Shown: piece after piece, positions 1 to 13,318 of the stretch
Numbering within the stretch: position 1 is the first letter of the stretch
Layout: the number at the start of each line of letters is the position of its first letter
Origin: Rhinopomastus cyanomelas
Taxonomy: Eukaryota; Chordata; Aves; Bucerotiformes; Rhinopomastidae
NCBI GenBank assembly: GCA_013400115.1
Contig: VXBP01009427.1
Coordinates: 62,001 to 126,000 of the forward strand
Length of the DNA: 64,000 nucleotides
Reading direction: 5' to 3'
Translations under genes and position numbers: made by a program
The notes under the pieces: model-generated
What the model was told of the DNA's origin: nothing
Seen by the model: the letters and a program-made list of their open reading frames with translations, nothing else
Database searches by the model: none

Positions 1-3000
1 TGCATGCAATTCTAAGCCAAACAACGTTTTTTCCCATAAAGCAAAGGGTTTGAGGGCAGGAAAAGAAGGGAATGAATTTGAAATGGCATCTCCTAGTGAG
101 CAAATAAAGGTTGGGAACCTCAGGATCCACTCATGCAAAAGCAAGGGAGTTCCCTTTGCCTGTTTGGTTTTCAAGAGATGAAAGGAGTGAAAGAGAGAAA
201 TGGAACTGTGGCCACAATGGGGAAATTTATGAGAAATGCAAGTTGTGTGGTTCAGGCAGCTTCAGGGAGCGCAGAAAGATTGCAGAAGGTGAACAGATTC
301 CTTTCTCATTAGTGAAGGGGCCCTGACTCTAGATCTGCTGAACTCATGGGGGGTGGAAGGCTATTCAGCTCCCTCCTTTCATTGAAAGCATGAGCCTGTT
401 ACTTATGAGCTCTTGCTAGGCTTCCTATTCAAGGGACCCTGGGGGCAGGGGGAAGAAGATGGCTGGAGGAGGGGAAAGAATAGATGGGTAGCAAAAGATG
501 CTGGAAGCTGACCATGCCACTTGAAGGGGTTTGCAGGACAGGACTTTTGGGAAAGGTTAAAAACCTACAAGGTAAGCATGTCTTTCCTGGGCTGGTTTTA
601 TTTCCCTTGTTCACCAAAAAGTTAAGAAGCAAAACTTCTCTGCATCTTCAACCCACCCTTCCCCTCCTTCCAAAATTATTTATTCTGCTAGCACAGAACT
701 AAACAACTTGCAGATTTATAATGGGTTTTTTCCCTGGTAGATATCAGCTGTATCTGAATAATGCTAAAAAACCCCAATATAAATAAAATCCTGACTATCT
801 TCACTGCTGCAACAGGGAACACATAGATTGCTGTTCTCAGTTGTACCAGACATTAGCTCTTGTCAGACTTTATGTGGACTTAAAATACTCTTTTAGTTCT
901 TTGCAGCTGAAAGCTGAACACAGATTATCACTAAAAGGATGTGAAAGCTGATGTTGGGACATTTGCCATAACTACAGGAATGCCTCTCAGAGTGATTAGA
1001 AACATGAGAGGATTACTTAGCCGGCTCACTTGTGAGGACTGTATTGCCAGACAGCTGTTCCTGCAAAAGATTACCCTTTATAAGTAAAAAAACCCAACAA
1101 CAAAGACTATGAAAAAGACACGTGGAAGAAATCCACACATAATACAACTGCCCAGGACCAGTAATTTCTTGTAGGTAAAGGGAAACACAGGAACAACATG
1201 TCTAAGCCTTGCCATGTATTGAAAAGGACAGAAGCTAAACTCCTGTTCCAATAGTTGGGTATAAATGCCCTTAATGAATTTTGAGATGTTTAAAGCTTAA
1301 ACAAGGAATGCAAAGTCCAATTAGAATGTTTACATCAGCAGTGGAAGTGCACTTCCCTTGTAATGTGAATTGTAAAATACCTATTTGAAAGACTTCATTG
1401 ATTATTTTAAAATACAGATGACTATTAGTAGTTGAATTAGCATTTAAATCTTTCAGAAGCAGCACAGTTACACAAAATGCTTTGAACTTGTAGCCAAAAT
1501 CTGTTGAAGCAAGAAGGCTTCAGCTGTTCAGTGCTTGGACCAATCCACAGCAGTATCTTCTGGGAACAGCTCTTTTGCTCCTCAAAGGCAAACTCCAGAT
1601 TATTTTATCCTGTTCTGACATTCCGGACTACTCCCAGAGCAGAATTCACACACTCAGCTGTGGGTATGATTTTATTTGTAGGCAGAAGATATGAGTTCAC
1701 CTGTAAGCTACCCAGGTAGCACACACTAGTGCACCAACTTACAGTGCCCTCTCAGATAAGATTCTACAATAAAATCCAGACCATTAACTCCTGGGGCTCT
1801 CTGGCCATATAAATGCATGCCTGTTCAAGATACAGCCCAGTCTCATAAAATTCCAAGTCTAATAAAACTCAGGATGACACCTAATATATAGAAAAGCAAA
1901 CAAAGGCACATAAAAATCAGAAAAAATTAGGAGCATGTGAGCATAATGGACTTGTTAAACATCTTCCTTTTCCTTGTGTAACTACTCAATTAGTGCAAGA
2001 AACAACTGCAAAACATTTTTTTTTTAAATAAGACTGGGGAATGTCCTGATATCACTAGTACAACAATTATTTCCTCAATCTAAAACACATATGCCACAGG
2101 AGCTGTGCTGACTGCTAACTTGATGCTCTTTGATGACTGAATGTCTAAGACCAATTGGAGCCATTCCAATTATCTCCAGTTCAAAGTTAGGCCAAAATTA
2201 GAAGCACTTATGAATAATGTATTGAGGTTTGGTAGAAACAGCAGTGCTGAGCAGAACAAAGATGGGTGTTTAGCTTAGCTGTGAGTCCATGACACAGGTA
2301 GGTGCACATTTGAGCTTGCCTTTATGCTTTTGAGGCATGCGTTTGAGTTGCACATCCTCACAAGTTCAATTAACAAAAGGTTTTGTGACAGACTGTAACT
2401 GGCTTTCAGGATACTAGGATGCTGATTTTATTTGGTGAAACTTCCCCTAACTTCTTTGTGAGGCTTTTTAAAAGAAATAATCCATGTCATTTACCACAGT
2501 AGCCTAAGAGTTGCTTCCAGGTTAAAAAAAAAAAAAAGCATCTTGTAAGGTTCATTAGCCAACACACCAGTCACCACACTAGCCCAGATCCTCAAAGGGT
2601 GCTAAGCACTCTATTTCCATTTATTTCAGAAAGCTTATTATTTCTCTGAAAATCTAGCATGTTAACTGAGGAATAAATGACTTCCAAGCAGAAAAGCTTT
2701 AGGTGGATACACCATTGCTGCGTGGATGCCTGTGCTGTGTTCCGTGGGTATTCCCCACCATCGCCTTACATTGCTGCAATGCAGTTCATTTTGCAATGAA
2801 GACGGGAGCCCAGAAAATGATCATGATAGTGCAGCCTGTAAGAATGATTATGACTACTACTCTGGGGTTTTTCACTCTCATTACAGACCTGGTTTCCATT
2901 AGCTACCTTGCTCTTCACAGGTCTGTGGGCAGTCTGAAGGAAGCCCTTTGAGGTTAAGTAATGTTGGCACTGTGGTCGGTGCCTTTTTACTGACAGTTTT

Positions 3001-3091
3001 GATGACAGTAACTGACAACAGGCCAGAGACAATCACTTATGGTGTGTGCATGACATTATCAACTATGCTGCTCTTTTAGATGCCCTTGCAG
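1..3091. other. Intergenic, no gene recognised
   Basis: AT-rich non-coding DNA with scattered short A or T runs. Open frames up to 88 codons on either strand resemble no protein family I know and have no splice context. No repeat was recognised. Confidence 0.6.
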
Positions 3092-3612
3092 AAATCATAG
3101 AATTATTGAGACTGGAAAAGACCTCTAAGCTCATCCAGCCCAGCCCATGACCTAACATCACCACAACCTAGACCATGGCACTAAGGGCCACATCCAGGCT
3201 GTCCTTAAACACCTCCAGGGATGGAGACTCCACCACTGCCCTGGGCAGTCCATTCCAGTGTCTGATCACCCTTTCTGTGAGGAAGAGCTTCCTAACATCC
3301 AAAATAACCCTCCTCTGGTGCAGCTCCAGGCCCTTCCCTCTTGTCCCGGTGCTACTTGCATGGGAGAAGAGCCTGACCCCCACCTGACTACAGCCTCCCT
3401 TCAGGGAGTTGTGGAGAGGGAGAAGGTGCCCCCCGAGTCTTGTCTTCTCCAGGCTCAACACCCCTACTTCCCTCAGCCTCTCCTCATCAGACTTTCTCTC
3501 CAGCCCTTTCCCCATCCTTGTTGCTCCTCTGGACCCGCTCCAGCACCTCTTTCTTGAAGTGAGTGGCTCAAACTGCCTCCAGTAGTCGAGGGGATGCCTC
3601 AAATCCTGCACT
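3092..3612 (-). mobile_element. CR1 LINE fragment, 3' part
   Basis: It starts with the reverse complement of the CR1 3' end and reads on the minus strand into the degraded C-terminal reverse transcriptase tail (a 147-codon open frame with FLTERVIRHWNGLP, a CR1 hallmark). 5'-truncated. Confidence 0.9.
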
Positions 3613-4097
3613 GCCTTTTTTCACTGGCTTCAGTTTAAGTGGACTAGTATTTTGCAAAACATAAAAAAGAAGTGGCTTAATAAAATCATCCAATATTGTC
3701 TTGATATTTAGTAGCAGCAAACAAGCTTCACAACAAAAAGCTGTATCACTGAGAACGACAAAATAACAAAGCTCTCTTTGCAGTAAATTCACCGAATGTC
3801 TGTTGTAACAATTAATGTACTAGCTATTATAAATTATTATCTTCTATGTCATGCAATGCCAGGGCAATTTCAGGCTTGCACTTACTTTAGAAAAAACTAC
3901 TAATAAACAGCATTAGCATACACAGTGTTTTTCATCTTTTACATTAAAATTACCATTCCATTTCCCACTCTGCTTGCACAAAGCCTTCTTTGCCTCAGTG
4001 GATGTCAGTGTGAGAGGGAGTAGGCATCTGACTTCATCTGCCCAGGGCACACAACAGGATTGTGCTCAACATACAGCTGAGACATTTCAAATGCCAT
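3613..4097. other. Intergenic, nothing recognised
   Basis: AT-rich sequence between two CR1 copies; no coding or structural signal seen. Confidence 0.5.
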
Positions 4098-4370
4098 TCA
4101 CAGAATCTTAGTGATTGGAAAAGTCTTCGAAAAATCCTCTAGTCCAATCCCCCTGCCACAGCAGGATCACCTAGACCAAGTCACACAGGAACACATCCAG
4201 GCAGGTTTTAAATGTCTCCAGAGAAGAAGACTCCACCACTCCCCTGGGCAGCCTGTTCCAGTGCTCTATCACCCTCACCGTGAAGAAGTTCCTTATCATA
4301 TTTATGTGGAACCTCCTATGTTCCAGCTTAAAACCGTTGCCTCTCATCCTGTCATTGGATGACATCTGAG
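4098..4370 (-). mobile_element. CR1 LINE fragment, 3' part
   Basis: Minus-strand CR1 3' end with the complement of the 'gatcctgctgtggcag' segment and FFTVRVIEHWNRLPRG-coding sequence. It forms an inverted pair with the next copy. Confidence 0.9.
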
Positions 4371-4440
4371 TGCATCTACAGTTGCAACTTCCTCCTGCAT
4401 CACCCAATTTTTATAGCAGAGAAACAGCAGATCCTATAAG

Positions 4441-4944
4441 AAGTCCAGTTCTGGGCTCCTCAGTTCAAGAGGGATGTGGAGCTTCTGGAGAGAGTTCAGC
4501 GTAGGGCAACAAAGATGATAAGAGAGGTGGAACACCTCCCTTATGAGGAGAGGTTGAGGGAGCTGGGTCTCTTTAGCTTGGAGAAGAGGAGACTGAGGGG
4601 TGACCTCATTAATGTCTACAAATATTTGAGGGGTGGGTGTCAGGAGGATGGCACTGGGCTGTTCTCGGTGTCATGTAGTGATAGGACAAGGGGCAATGGT
4701 TGTAAGCTGGAACATAGAAGGTTCCACATCAACCTGAGAAAGAACTTCTTCACGGTGAGGGTGACGGAGCACTGGAACAGGCTTCCCAGGGGGGTTGTGG
4801 AGTCTCCCTCACTGGAGATATTCAAGACCCGACTGGATGTGTTCCTGTGTGACTTGGTTTAGGTGATCCTGCTGTTGCAGGCGGAGTGGACTAGATGATC
4901 TTTCAAGGTCCCTTCCAATCCGTAATGATTCTATGATTCCATGA
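4441..4944 (+). mobile_element. CR1 LINE fragment, long open tail
   Basis: It retains a 128-codon open frame (4476-4862) for the CR1 reverse transcriptase C-terminus, including ERLRELGLFSLEKRRLRGD, and ends in the ATTCTATGATTC 3' terminal repeat. The intact frame suggests a fairly young copy. 5'-truncated and not able to move by itself. Confidence 0.93.
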
Positions 4945-5779
4945 AGTAGCAACAATCTGACCTGTCTCCTTTTTCTGGACCAGTGTGGCCAAAGTAGAAC
5001 ATGACAAGAAATTCCTCAACCTGCTTACCTCAGGGATGCTATGCAGACTGGTGTGTGGTCATGTGAGAATTTTGTCACTAATGATCATGATCATTCTTCA
5101 AACAATGCAAAGCAATAGCATTTATTGTCTCCAGTTGGGTGTGGAACTCTCCTGATTAATAGCCATCTAGAAAACATTTACTGGGAAAACACATGATAAA
5201 TCATTTTTAAATCTCGCTGATTAAAATTGTGGTAGACCTAATTAATGAATTTGAAAATACAGTTACTTAAATCACTTAATGAATTTGCACCACTTCACAT
5301 GCACCAAGCTCCGTGTTTTACTTTAGGATCAGGCTGCCTGATTTCCTTTTAGCAAAATCTATAGCACAACTCACTCCCAGTGGGATGCCTTTTAAATTTA
5401 GGATATCTAGCTCATCCTTACCCTGCACATGTTCTGTTGCAGCCACAAATGAGAAAAGAGGAAATTATACAATGCTCAGAAGGAATTAGTCTCTTGTAGA
5501 AGAAAAAAAATAATCCAACTTTTGGTGAACATTCTCAAATGATCTCTTGGTATTGCAACAGTGTTAAGTCATTACAAGAAATGACTGCATTGGAAGTTTT
5601 ATTTCCCTGCATATAGATCTTACAGAAATGTAAGAGTACTACCTGCTCCAAATTCCCACACAATTAGGAAAGTTAAGAGCACAACGAATAGAGTGCCAGG
5701 TAGTGGGGTGGATTGCCCAGGCACTCATATAAATGTATGTTCTCCATTTATGTAACATTTTACATGTAAACACATAGAT
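4945..5779. other. Intergenic, nothing recognised
   Basis: AT-rich non-coding DNA between CR1 copies. No gene-like frame and no repeat seen. Confidence 0.5.
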
Positions 5780-6659
5780 GCATAGAATCATTAGGGATTG
5801 GAAGGGACCTCGAAAGATCATCTAGTCCAATCCCTCTGACACAGCAGGATCACCTAGACCAAGTCACACAGGAACACATCCGGACGGGTCTTAAACGTCT
5901 CCAGTGAAGGAGACTCCACAACCTCCCCGGGCAGCCTGTTCTAGTGCTATGTCGCCCTCACTGCAAAGAAGTTCCTTCTAATATTTATGTGGAACCTCCT
6001 ATGTTACATCTTACAACCACTGTCCCTCATCCTATCACTAGACGACACTGAGAAGACCCTGGCTCCATCCTCCTGACACCCAACCTTCAAATATTTATAG
6101 CCATCAATGAGGTCAGCCCTCAGTCTCCTCCAAGCTAAAGAGACAGAGCTCCCTCAGCCTCTCCTCATAAGGGTGGTGCTCCACTTCCTTCATCATCCTA
6201 GTTGCTCTACACTGGACTCCCTTCAGCAGCTCCACATCCCTCCTGAACTGAGGGACCCAGAACTGGACACAATACTTCAGGTGTGGTCTCACCAGGGCAG
6301 AGTAGAGGGGGAGAAGAACCTCTCTTGATCTGCTAACCACGCTCTTTCTGATCCACCCCAGGATGTCGTTGCCCCTCTTGGCCACAAGAGCACACTGCTG
6401 GCTCATGGTCATCCTGCTGTCCACTAGGACCCCCAAGGCCCTTTCTCCTACATTGCTCTCCAACAGGTCAGTCCTCAGCTTATACTGGTACCTGGGGTTC
6501 TTCTTGCCCAGATGCAAGACTCTACAATTACCCTTGAGTTTCTCTCTGCCCAGCTCTCCAGCCTGTCCAGGTCCTGCTGAATGGCAGCACAGTCTGCAGG
6601 GGTGTCGGCGACACCACCCAGCTTTGTGTCATCAGCAAATTTGCTGACAGTGCACCCTA
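5780..6659 (-). mobile_element. CR1 LINE fragment, about 0.9 kb
   Basis: One of the two longest copies in the window. It runs from the CR1 3' end back to TKLGGVADT-type coding sequence (around 6600-6650). A 134-codon minus-strand open frame contains LPLYSALVRPHLKYCVQFW, a reverse transcriptase C-terminal hallmark. Confidence 0.93.
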
Positions 6660-8470
6660 GTCCCTCATTACATGTAGAGTGATGCCAGTTTGTTTAGAAT
6701 GTTTACAGAGAGAAAACTAAATAACAGAGTTGACTATGTGCTGCCCCACCTGAACTACACTTAATACTTCTTCATCACATTTATTGTCACTGCAAAATCT
6801 TCTATAAAACCCCAAACCCAGCCTGTAACTCTCCACAGCTTCTCTCCTCAGATAAACTGACAGTCTGAAGCCATTTCTGTCTTGTCTACCCCTGGAGAAT
6901 AAAGGCAGTCAGGAAAGGATGGAATACAGGGAAAACAACATCAACCACAACTGTGAATTCCACAGAGATTAGAGACTTCTCAGATCCAGTTCCAAAATTC
7001 ATTCACCAAAATGACTATTTTAGTGAGCTTTGGCATCCCCACACAAATGAAAATAATAATTAAGAAAAGGCAAATAGAGGTAAGTTTTTAAAAAAGCTCT
7101 ATGCTCTGCCCACTGCATGCAGAGCTTTTGCAGACCAAATAACCTAGTCTGGAGAGGAACACAGGGGAACACCAGCAGGTATGAGCTCTCCTGGCAAAAA
7201 CAGATCAGCTTCAAGCTTCCCACATGCTCATGTCTGGGGAATCCCATCTGAAGGGGCTACCTGATGCAACATCTGTTTTGTGCCACTGGAGCAAGGCAAA
7301 CAGCAGCACCAAGGCAGAACACCAGACACACCAGAGAATACAATGCTCTGGAACTCAATATATTTGTTTCATCGTGTTTGACTCTTGTGATGAGAAGGAA
7401 GAGAAGAATATACATGTTAATATTTCAGTAAAATAACAGAACAACATCTCTAGATGTTCGTATTAATATTGGCTCAATGAAGTCAGAAAAAGGTAGAGAA
7501 ATGCCATAATTATTGTCTTACTGACATCAAAACAACTAATATATATATAATTATATGTATATCACTATATATAAGTGAGTATAAAAAACTCTATCTATAG
7601 CTTTATAACTGTAGCAAAGCCAAAACCTGTTTGGCACACACTGCTTTTTCATCACTAGTTATTTGAACATGCTCAACACATGGAAAAATCAAACCTCCTG
7701 GAAGACGCTGAATCTCTTTTATTTGCAGTTCACTTATATTTATTTTCTCAGACTGACATTGCCATAAAGGGTTGGGCCACGGTTAGCTCAGTCACATTAA
7801 ATCTTTGAGTTCTATCAAGGTGCTTTAACAAAATGGAAGGCTAAGGAATCACTCAGTTAATTGCACTAGAATTGAGGTACATGACTGAATATTTTATTTG
7901 ATTTTATTTTCAATATCAATGCAGAAATAGCAGGGGGTTTATTTACCTGCAAATTAGTCCTCGACTTTACCCAGCGCAAATCAGATCATATGTGGTCATC
8001 ATAATTTAAAGTTTAACATTCAATAGTTGATTGTTGGATAATCTTGAGGCTGTGTCCTAGGACAATATCCTGCATTCTGTTCTGCACAGCATCAACTCAA
8101 TATACATATGTTTACTCACTATGTTTGTGATATGCTAGTGCAAGTCCTCCCCAAGCAGCACAAACTACGCTGAAACATGCTGTAGCTGATAGTCTCATCT
8201 ATACACACATTTCTGAGTAGGCTTGGGGGCTCAGCCATCTGTTCCCTAGCTCTTGTTATTCATCAAAATGCTGCCTTAAAAATAAATCAGTTGTTGAATA
8301 CTTAATTTGGTGACAACTTCATGCTAAAATTAAACCATATTTAATGTTATTTTCTCAATATTTCTCTATATCAAGACTACTGTACCTTGATTCTATTCCA
8401 TATAAAGTCATTAGAACTTTAAATTGAGTAGATTTTATCCCACTCTAAAACTTCCCTAATCATTACTGGC
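6660..8470. other. Intergenic, AT-rich
   Basis: No gene recognised. It contains a short TA-rich tract near 7540-7575 and otherwise ordinary AT-rich sequence. Confidence 0.5.
7540..7575. repeat. TA-rich low-complexity tract
   Basis: Interrupted TA dinucleotides (ATATATATATAATTATATG and similar); an imperfect microsatellite. Confidence 0.7.
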
Positions 8471-9126
8471 TGAACAGGGATGACCAGGAGCCAGCAACGT
8501 GCCTTTGGGGACAAGAAGGTAAATGGCATCCTGGGGTGGATTAGAAGGAGGGTGGTTAGGAGATCAAGAGAGGCTTTCCTTCCCCTCTACTCTGCCCTGG
8601 TGACACCACATCTGGAACGTTGTGCCCCAGTTCTGGGCCCCTCAGGTCAAGAAGGACACAGAACTGCTGGAGAGAATCCAGTGCAGAGCTACAAAGATGA
8701 TGAAGGCAGTAGAACATCCTCCTGCTTAGGAAAGGCTGAGGAAGCTAAGTCTCTTTAAAAGCTTGGAAAAAAGGAGATTGAGGGGTGACCTCATTAATGT
8801 CTATAAATATGTGAAGGAAGGGTGTCAGGAGGATGGAGCCAGGCTCTGGTCAGTGGCATGCAATGACAGGACAGGGGGCAATGGGTGTAAGCTGGGGCAT
8901 AGGAGGTTTCACATCAATATGTGAAGGTACCTCTTCACAGTGAGGGTTACAGAGCACTGGAACAGACTGCCCAGGGATGTTGTGGAGTCTCCTTCTCTGG
9001 AGATGTTTAAAACCTGCCTGACCATGTCCCTGTGTGACTTGACCTAGGTGATCCTGCTGTGTCAGGGGGATTGGCCTGGATGATCTTTCGAGGTCCCTTC
9101 CATCCCTAATATGCTGTGATTCTGTA
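8471..9126 (+). mobile_element. CR1 LINE fragment
   Basis: Plus-strand CR1 from the 'ALVTPHLE' coding region to a 3' end with ATGCTGTGATTCTGTA. The frame is broken by a stop where EERLRE is normally encoded. Confidence 0.92.
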
Positions 9127-9331
9127 ACTTCTTGGCTGCGTCAGCAAAAAGCATCCAAACAATAAGAACTGAATAGCCAGCAGCAGTTCAGGTATGAGAT
9201 GATACATCACATGTTTTATACAAGTGTTTGTATGCTAATACAGCCACAAGTCAGTTACTGCAGATGAGCTCCCCAGCCCAGCTGTACAATAAAATTTGAA
9301 AGAGATTGAAAATAGGGGGGAGAAAAACCCC

Positions 9332-9351
9332 AAACCAACCAACCAACCAAC
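9332..9351 (+). repeat. (AACC)n microsatellite
   Basis: About four and a half tandem AACC units after an A/G-rich tract. Confidence 0.8.
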
Positions 9352-11005
9352 AAAAATTGATCTCACTGCTGACTTTAATGAATCTTGCAAAATACCTGTG
9401 GAAATGCTAATGGTCTTGTTGTCATTGTTTCTGCTAAAGCAAACAGAAAATTGACTAGTCAGACTGGCAATTTTGATCTGCTAATTGTCATGCCCCGAAG
9501 CTTATAATACTAAAAATAAACTTCTTTTTTGTTGAGCTGGTTAAAAGAAATAGCAACCCATGTGCATCTACAAAAATACCATCTTGAGGAGATTGACATC
9601 AGCAGACATGCTGATTTTTCTTCCCCTGGGCACCAAATTGCTGATGTACGATCATGCTCTCTTCTTGGCATAATTGATTTTCACTTTCTGCGTGGTGGCA
9701 CATTCTTGGAATAGCTGGTGTCACAGCAAACATGAATATGCAAGTGAAGGATGTACTAGCTGGGATAGGGCTAGAACTCCTTCATCTCAAACCAATTTAA
9801 AATAGAATACAAGTTACTTTTCAGTATTCAGCTCAAAATGGCCCTGAATAAAATTAATAAAAAGAGAGCCTCCACCTTACAGTAAAAATCAGACTGAACC
9901 ACAAACATGAAATCCAGCTTTTTATACTTTTTCTGCCCTTGCTTGGAAAACAAGACATGAGAAACACTGGGCAGACTCCATCATCTCCAGAACACTTACG
10001 CCATGAATATGAATTGAACAAATCTACAGCTCTAGTGGAAGCAGCTGTTCAGCTACACCCTGCTTGCCTAAAATGTCATTTATGCATGATGACTTGTAGC
10101 AGCTCCTCCAAGCAGAGCAGGCTAAGCCAACTATCTTTTCCTGAGATCTTTTCCTTTCATTCAGACTACTCTCCTATGCACTTAAATGGCTCAAGCTCCT
10201 CAGACCACTGTAAGACCGTTTGTTTTGCTCCATCATTGATTCAAATGAGTATCATTTCCTTTTGTCTTTCTTTTTTAAAATCAAAGCTGTTTCATCCAAC
10301 GAAGGATACAACAAAGATACTCATGATATGTTAGTGTTGTTTCCTAGCTAGGCATACCTTAAAAATCTCAATCAGCAGGCAAGATAATGCCTAAAAATGA
10401 CATAATTTTACAACTCAAGCATCTATGAAAATCACAAACAAAATGGACTACTGTGAACTTCTTCAGGCAGCTGTGCCAAAATAAGCATTATAATTCCAGT
10501 CACTAATTAACAGCCACACACCAGTATCATGGGCAACTTGTGTCAGATTATGTAAAATCTCCTATTTTGGCAGAGGCACAAAACACTCAGGATTAGCACC
10601 ATGTTCTCTCTAAATCCTGGGGAAGAACTTTCTGTTCATTCCAAGGAGGAACTACAGTACTGAGCATCAGTGAAAAATCAGTTTTGTGATGTTCAGCAAA
10701 TAGTTATTTCCAATAGTGTTGCAGGGCCAGTGAGGCACAGTTTGCTCCACAGATAGGTGACTGAATTTTTACAACTAGCTTCCCTTTCAGGTAGAACTGA
10801 ACACAGACACAGTGCTATACCACACATTAACTTGTTCTTATGCTTTCAACTTGGTTTGCTCTGAAAATTGCTGGGTTTCTCAGGGGTAGAGCTGGTTGAA
10901 ACATCCTCAACAAAATGTTTTAAAATTGGAAAGTACCATTTTCAAACCACAACGTTCATTAGCTTTGACAAAACTATGCTGTGAAGATTCATTTTGTCCC
11001 AGGTC

Positions 11006-11026
11006 AGAGAGAGAGAGAGAGAGAGA
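11006..11026 (+). repeat. (AG)n microsatellite
   Basis: Uninterrupted AG dinucleotides, about ten units. Confidence 0.9.
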
Positions 11027-12909
11027 TGAAGGCACGGTCAGTAATAACCACAGACTGATGGTTAGAGCGTTCAGCCTCACTTCAAATATAGACCCTAAAA
11101 AGCTTTGCTCAATTCAGAACCACGATTTGAAACTCTTTTCTCCCACTCCCATCTGCTGCCAAGTTATTAATGTGCCAGGAAGTTATTCTGCAGCATGAAT
11201 CTCTGAAATTTAGAAATCTTCAAAGTCATCTCAAAGTGGTTTGAGAATAGGTTTCAAATCTTAAAATGTGTATGCAACAAGGAAATCTTCAAATTCCGAG
11301 CAGCATAAGACCAAACCCCTAATGTTCCCTAAAGACATTTGCCTGAGGCTTTGAAGCTCTACCTATATTCTACTTCATAAATTATAAATTCTTACAAATG
11401 GTTCATGCAAAAGCCCCATCTGAGGGCACTGCTCTTATTGCTTGTGGAGTTTAGTGGCATTTCCTGGACAAACACCTTATTTCAGGTCCAGATAAAATGA
11501 TTCAGTCTATAACCAAGGCCATCAATCAATAAACCACATCAATATAAGGTGCCTTTTTAACCCACCATTCTTTTTTAGGTTCCAAATGACATTACCCTAT
11601 ATGCCTTATAACCCTCCAAAATGCAAGACCTAGAAATCACTGCTGTAACTGCATTTGCAAAGGTGATGGGTTCTCAAGAGAATTTTGGAGACCTCATGTT
11701 GCCTGGATATGACACACCACTGGAACCGCATCTAGCATGCAAATCCAGTGACCCTCTGTCTCTAAGGGGAGATGTAACTGTACAGCAAGATTAAAGAATT
11801 TGTCCAGTAGGTCCAGCACAAGCAGGAATAGAACCCAAATACTGTAAATGCCAATCCAGTTCATAAATCATAAGACAACAGAATGTGTTTGGCTGATGTT
11901 AGCCAATCCAAGAGAGACTTAAGCAACCTTGCAAGTTGAGACAGTCACAGCATGATTGCTGCTGACTCACTGTGCAGTGAGATACTGCTCTGACCAGCGG
12001 GATGGAACCACAGCAGTGTTGCTTCAAAAGCAATGGAGCAAGTACAGGCTTTTCTGATTAAACTTGCTGTAGTGTACACCCACCAGTAACATGAGGCAAT
12101 GCCTAATGAAAACATCTTCAGAATGCAAGCAATCATTGAGGAACAGAAGTTACATAATGACAAAAACAATTAGACTTCAGAGGGTTCCTGTATTGACAGT
12201 TTTCAACATCCAGAACACAGATAGCTAAAGGTCACCATCCACCTTTTACAGACAGAGAAAGGGGAATAAACGGATAACATGATTCATCTGCTACGTGCTA
12301 TAGGAGCTTAATTTAGGCCTCCAGCTTCTCTGATTGTGAAAACCCCTCCCACAGCATCGCAAAGCTATACAATATAGTGCCTCCAAAATGGAACGCCATG
12401 CATGCCAGGAAAGGCAAAAGACATGTTTCCCTGAAGTCACATTACCTCACACCCCCCTTCCCCAAGGCTTACATACACACACACAGATATGTACTCAAAT
12501 AGGAAATATGTGCACACAGACTCACCCCCCTTCACGTATACATACCCCAAAAATCCAAACAGAACTTGCTGGGCTGCAGAATGGAGGAGGGTGGGAAAAC
12601 ACTACCAGTAAGCACCACATAAGGAACTGTAGAGTACACAGTAAGCCTTGGCCATTTGTCTGTATAGGTATTACATTGGATTGTATCCAACGATAGCAAG
12701 AATCAGCTCCTGTGCAATCTGTACTCTGGGGAAGAAGTACAGTCTGTCAGCCATAGCAAACCTTGCTAGTAGCCCTGGGTGCTTTTTCACAGTGTTTGTT
12801 CACTATGTGGTGGTGTAACAGGCCTCTGTCTATACACAAGAGTATAGATGCTTGACTCTTGGAGAAGCAGCAGCATGCCTGGCTAGCATCATTTACCTTA
12901 ATTCTACTA

Positions 12910-13318
12910 GAATCATAGATTCATTTAGGTTGAAAAAGATCCATGAGTCCAACCATCAACCCTACTCTACCAAGTTCACCCCTAAACCAGATCCTCCAAC
13001 ACCACAGCTAAACGACCTTTCAACACATCCAGATATGGGGACTCAACCCCTTCCCTCAGGAGCCTGTTCCAAGGTCTGACTACTCTTGTGAAAAAATTCT
13101 TCATGTCCAGCCTAACCCTCCCCAGTGCAGTTTCAAGCCCTCCTACCGCTAATCACCTGTGAGAAGAGACCAGCATCCACCTCCCTACAATGTCCCTTCA
13201 GGTAGTTGTAGAGAGCTACGAGGTCTTGCCTCAGGCCCCTCTTCTTCAGACTAACCATTCCCAGCTCCTTCAATTGCTCCTCATCAGATTTACTATCCAG
13301 GCCCTTCACCAGCTTCTA
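12910..13318 (-). mobile_element. CR1 LINE fragment, diverged subfamily
   Basis: Minus-strand CR1 whose sense 3' end ('ggttggactcatggatc') differs from the commonest copies here. It is more diverged and carries stops. Confidence 0.85.

Larger units (their letters stand above)
9127..12909. other. Intergenic, no gene recognised
   Basis: About 3.8 kb of AT-rich DNA. It holds a small (AACC)n run and an (AG)n run, annotated separately. The 131-codon frame at 9939-10334 and 100-codon frame at 10896-11198 have no family resemblance I can see and lack promoter or splice support. Confidence 0.55.

Noticed and set aside
9939..10334. 131-codon frame with many cysteines
   Set aside because: No domain match I can recognise and no gene context; treated as chance.
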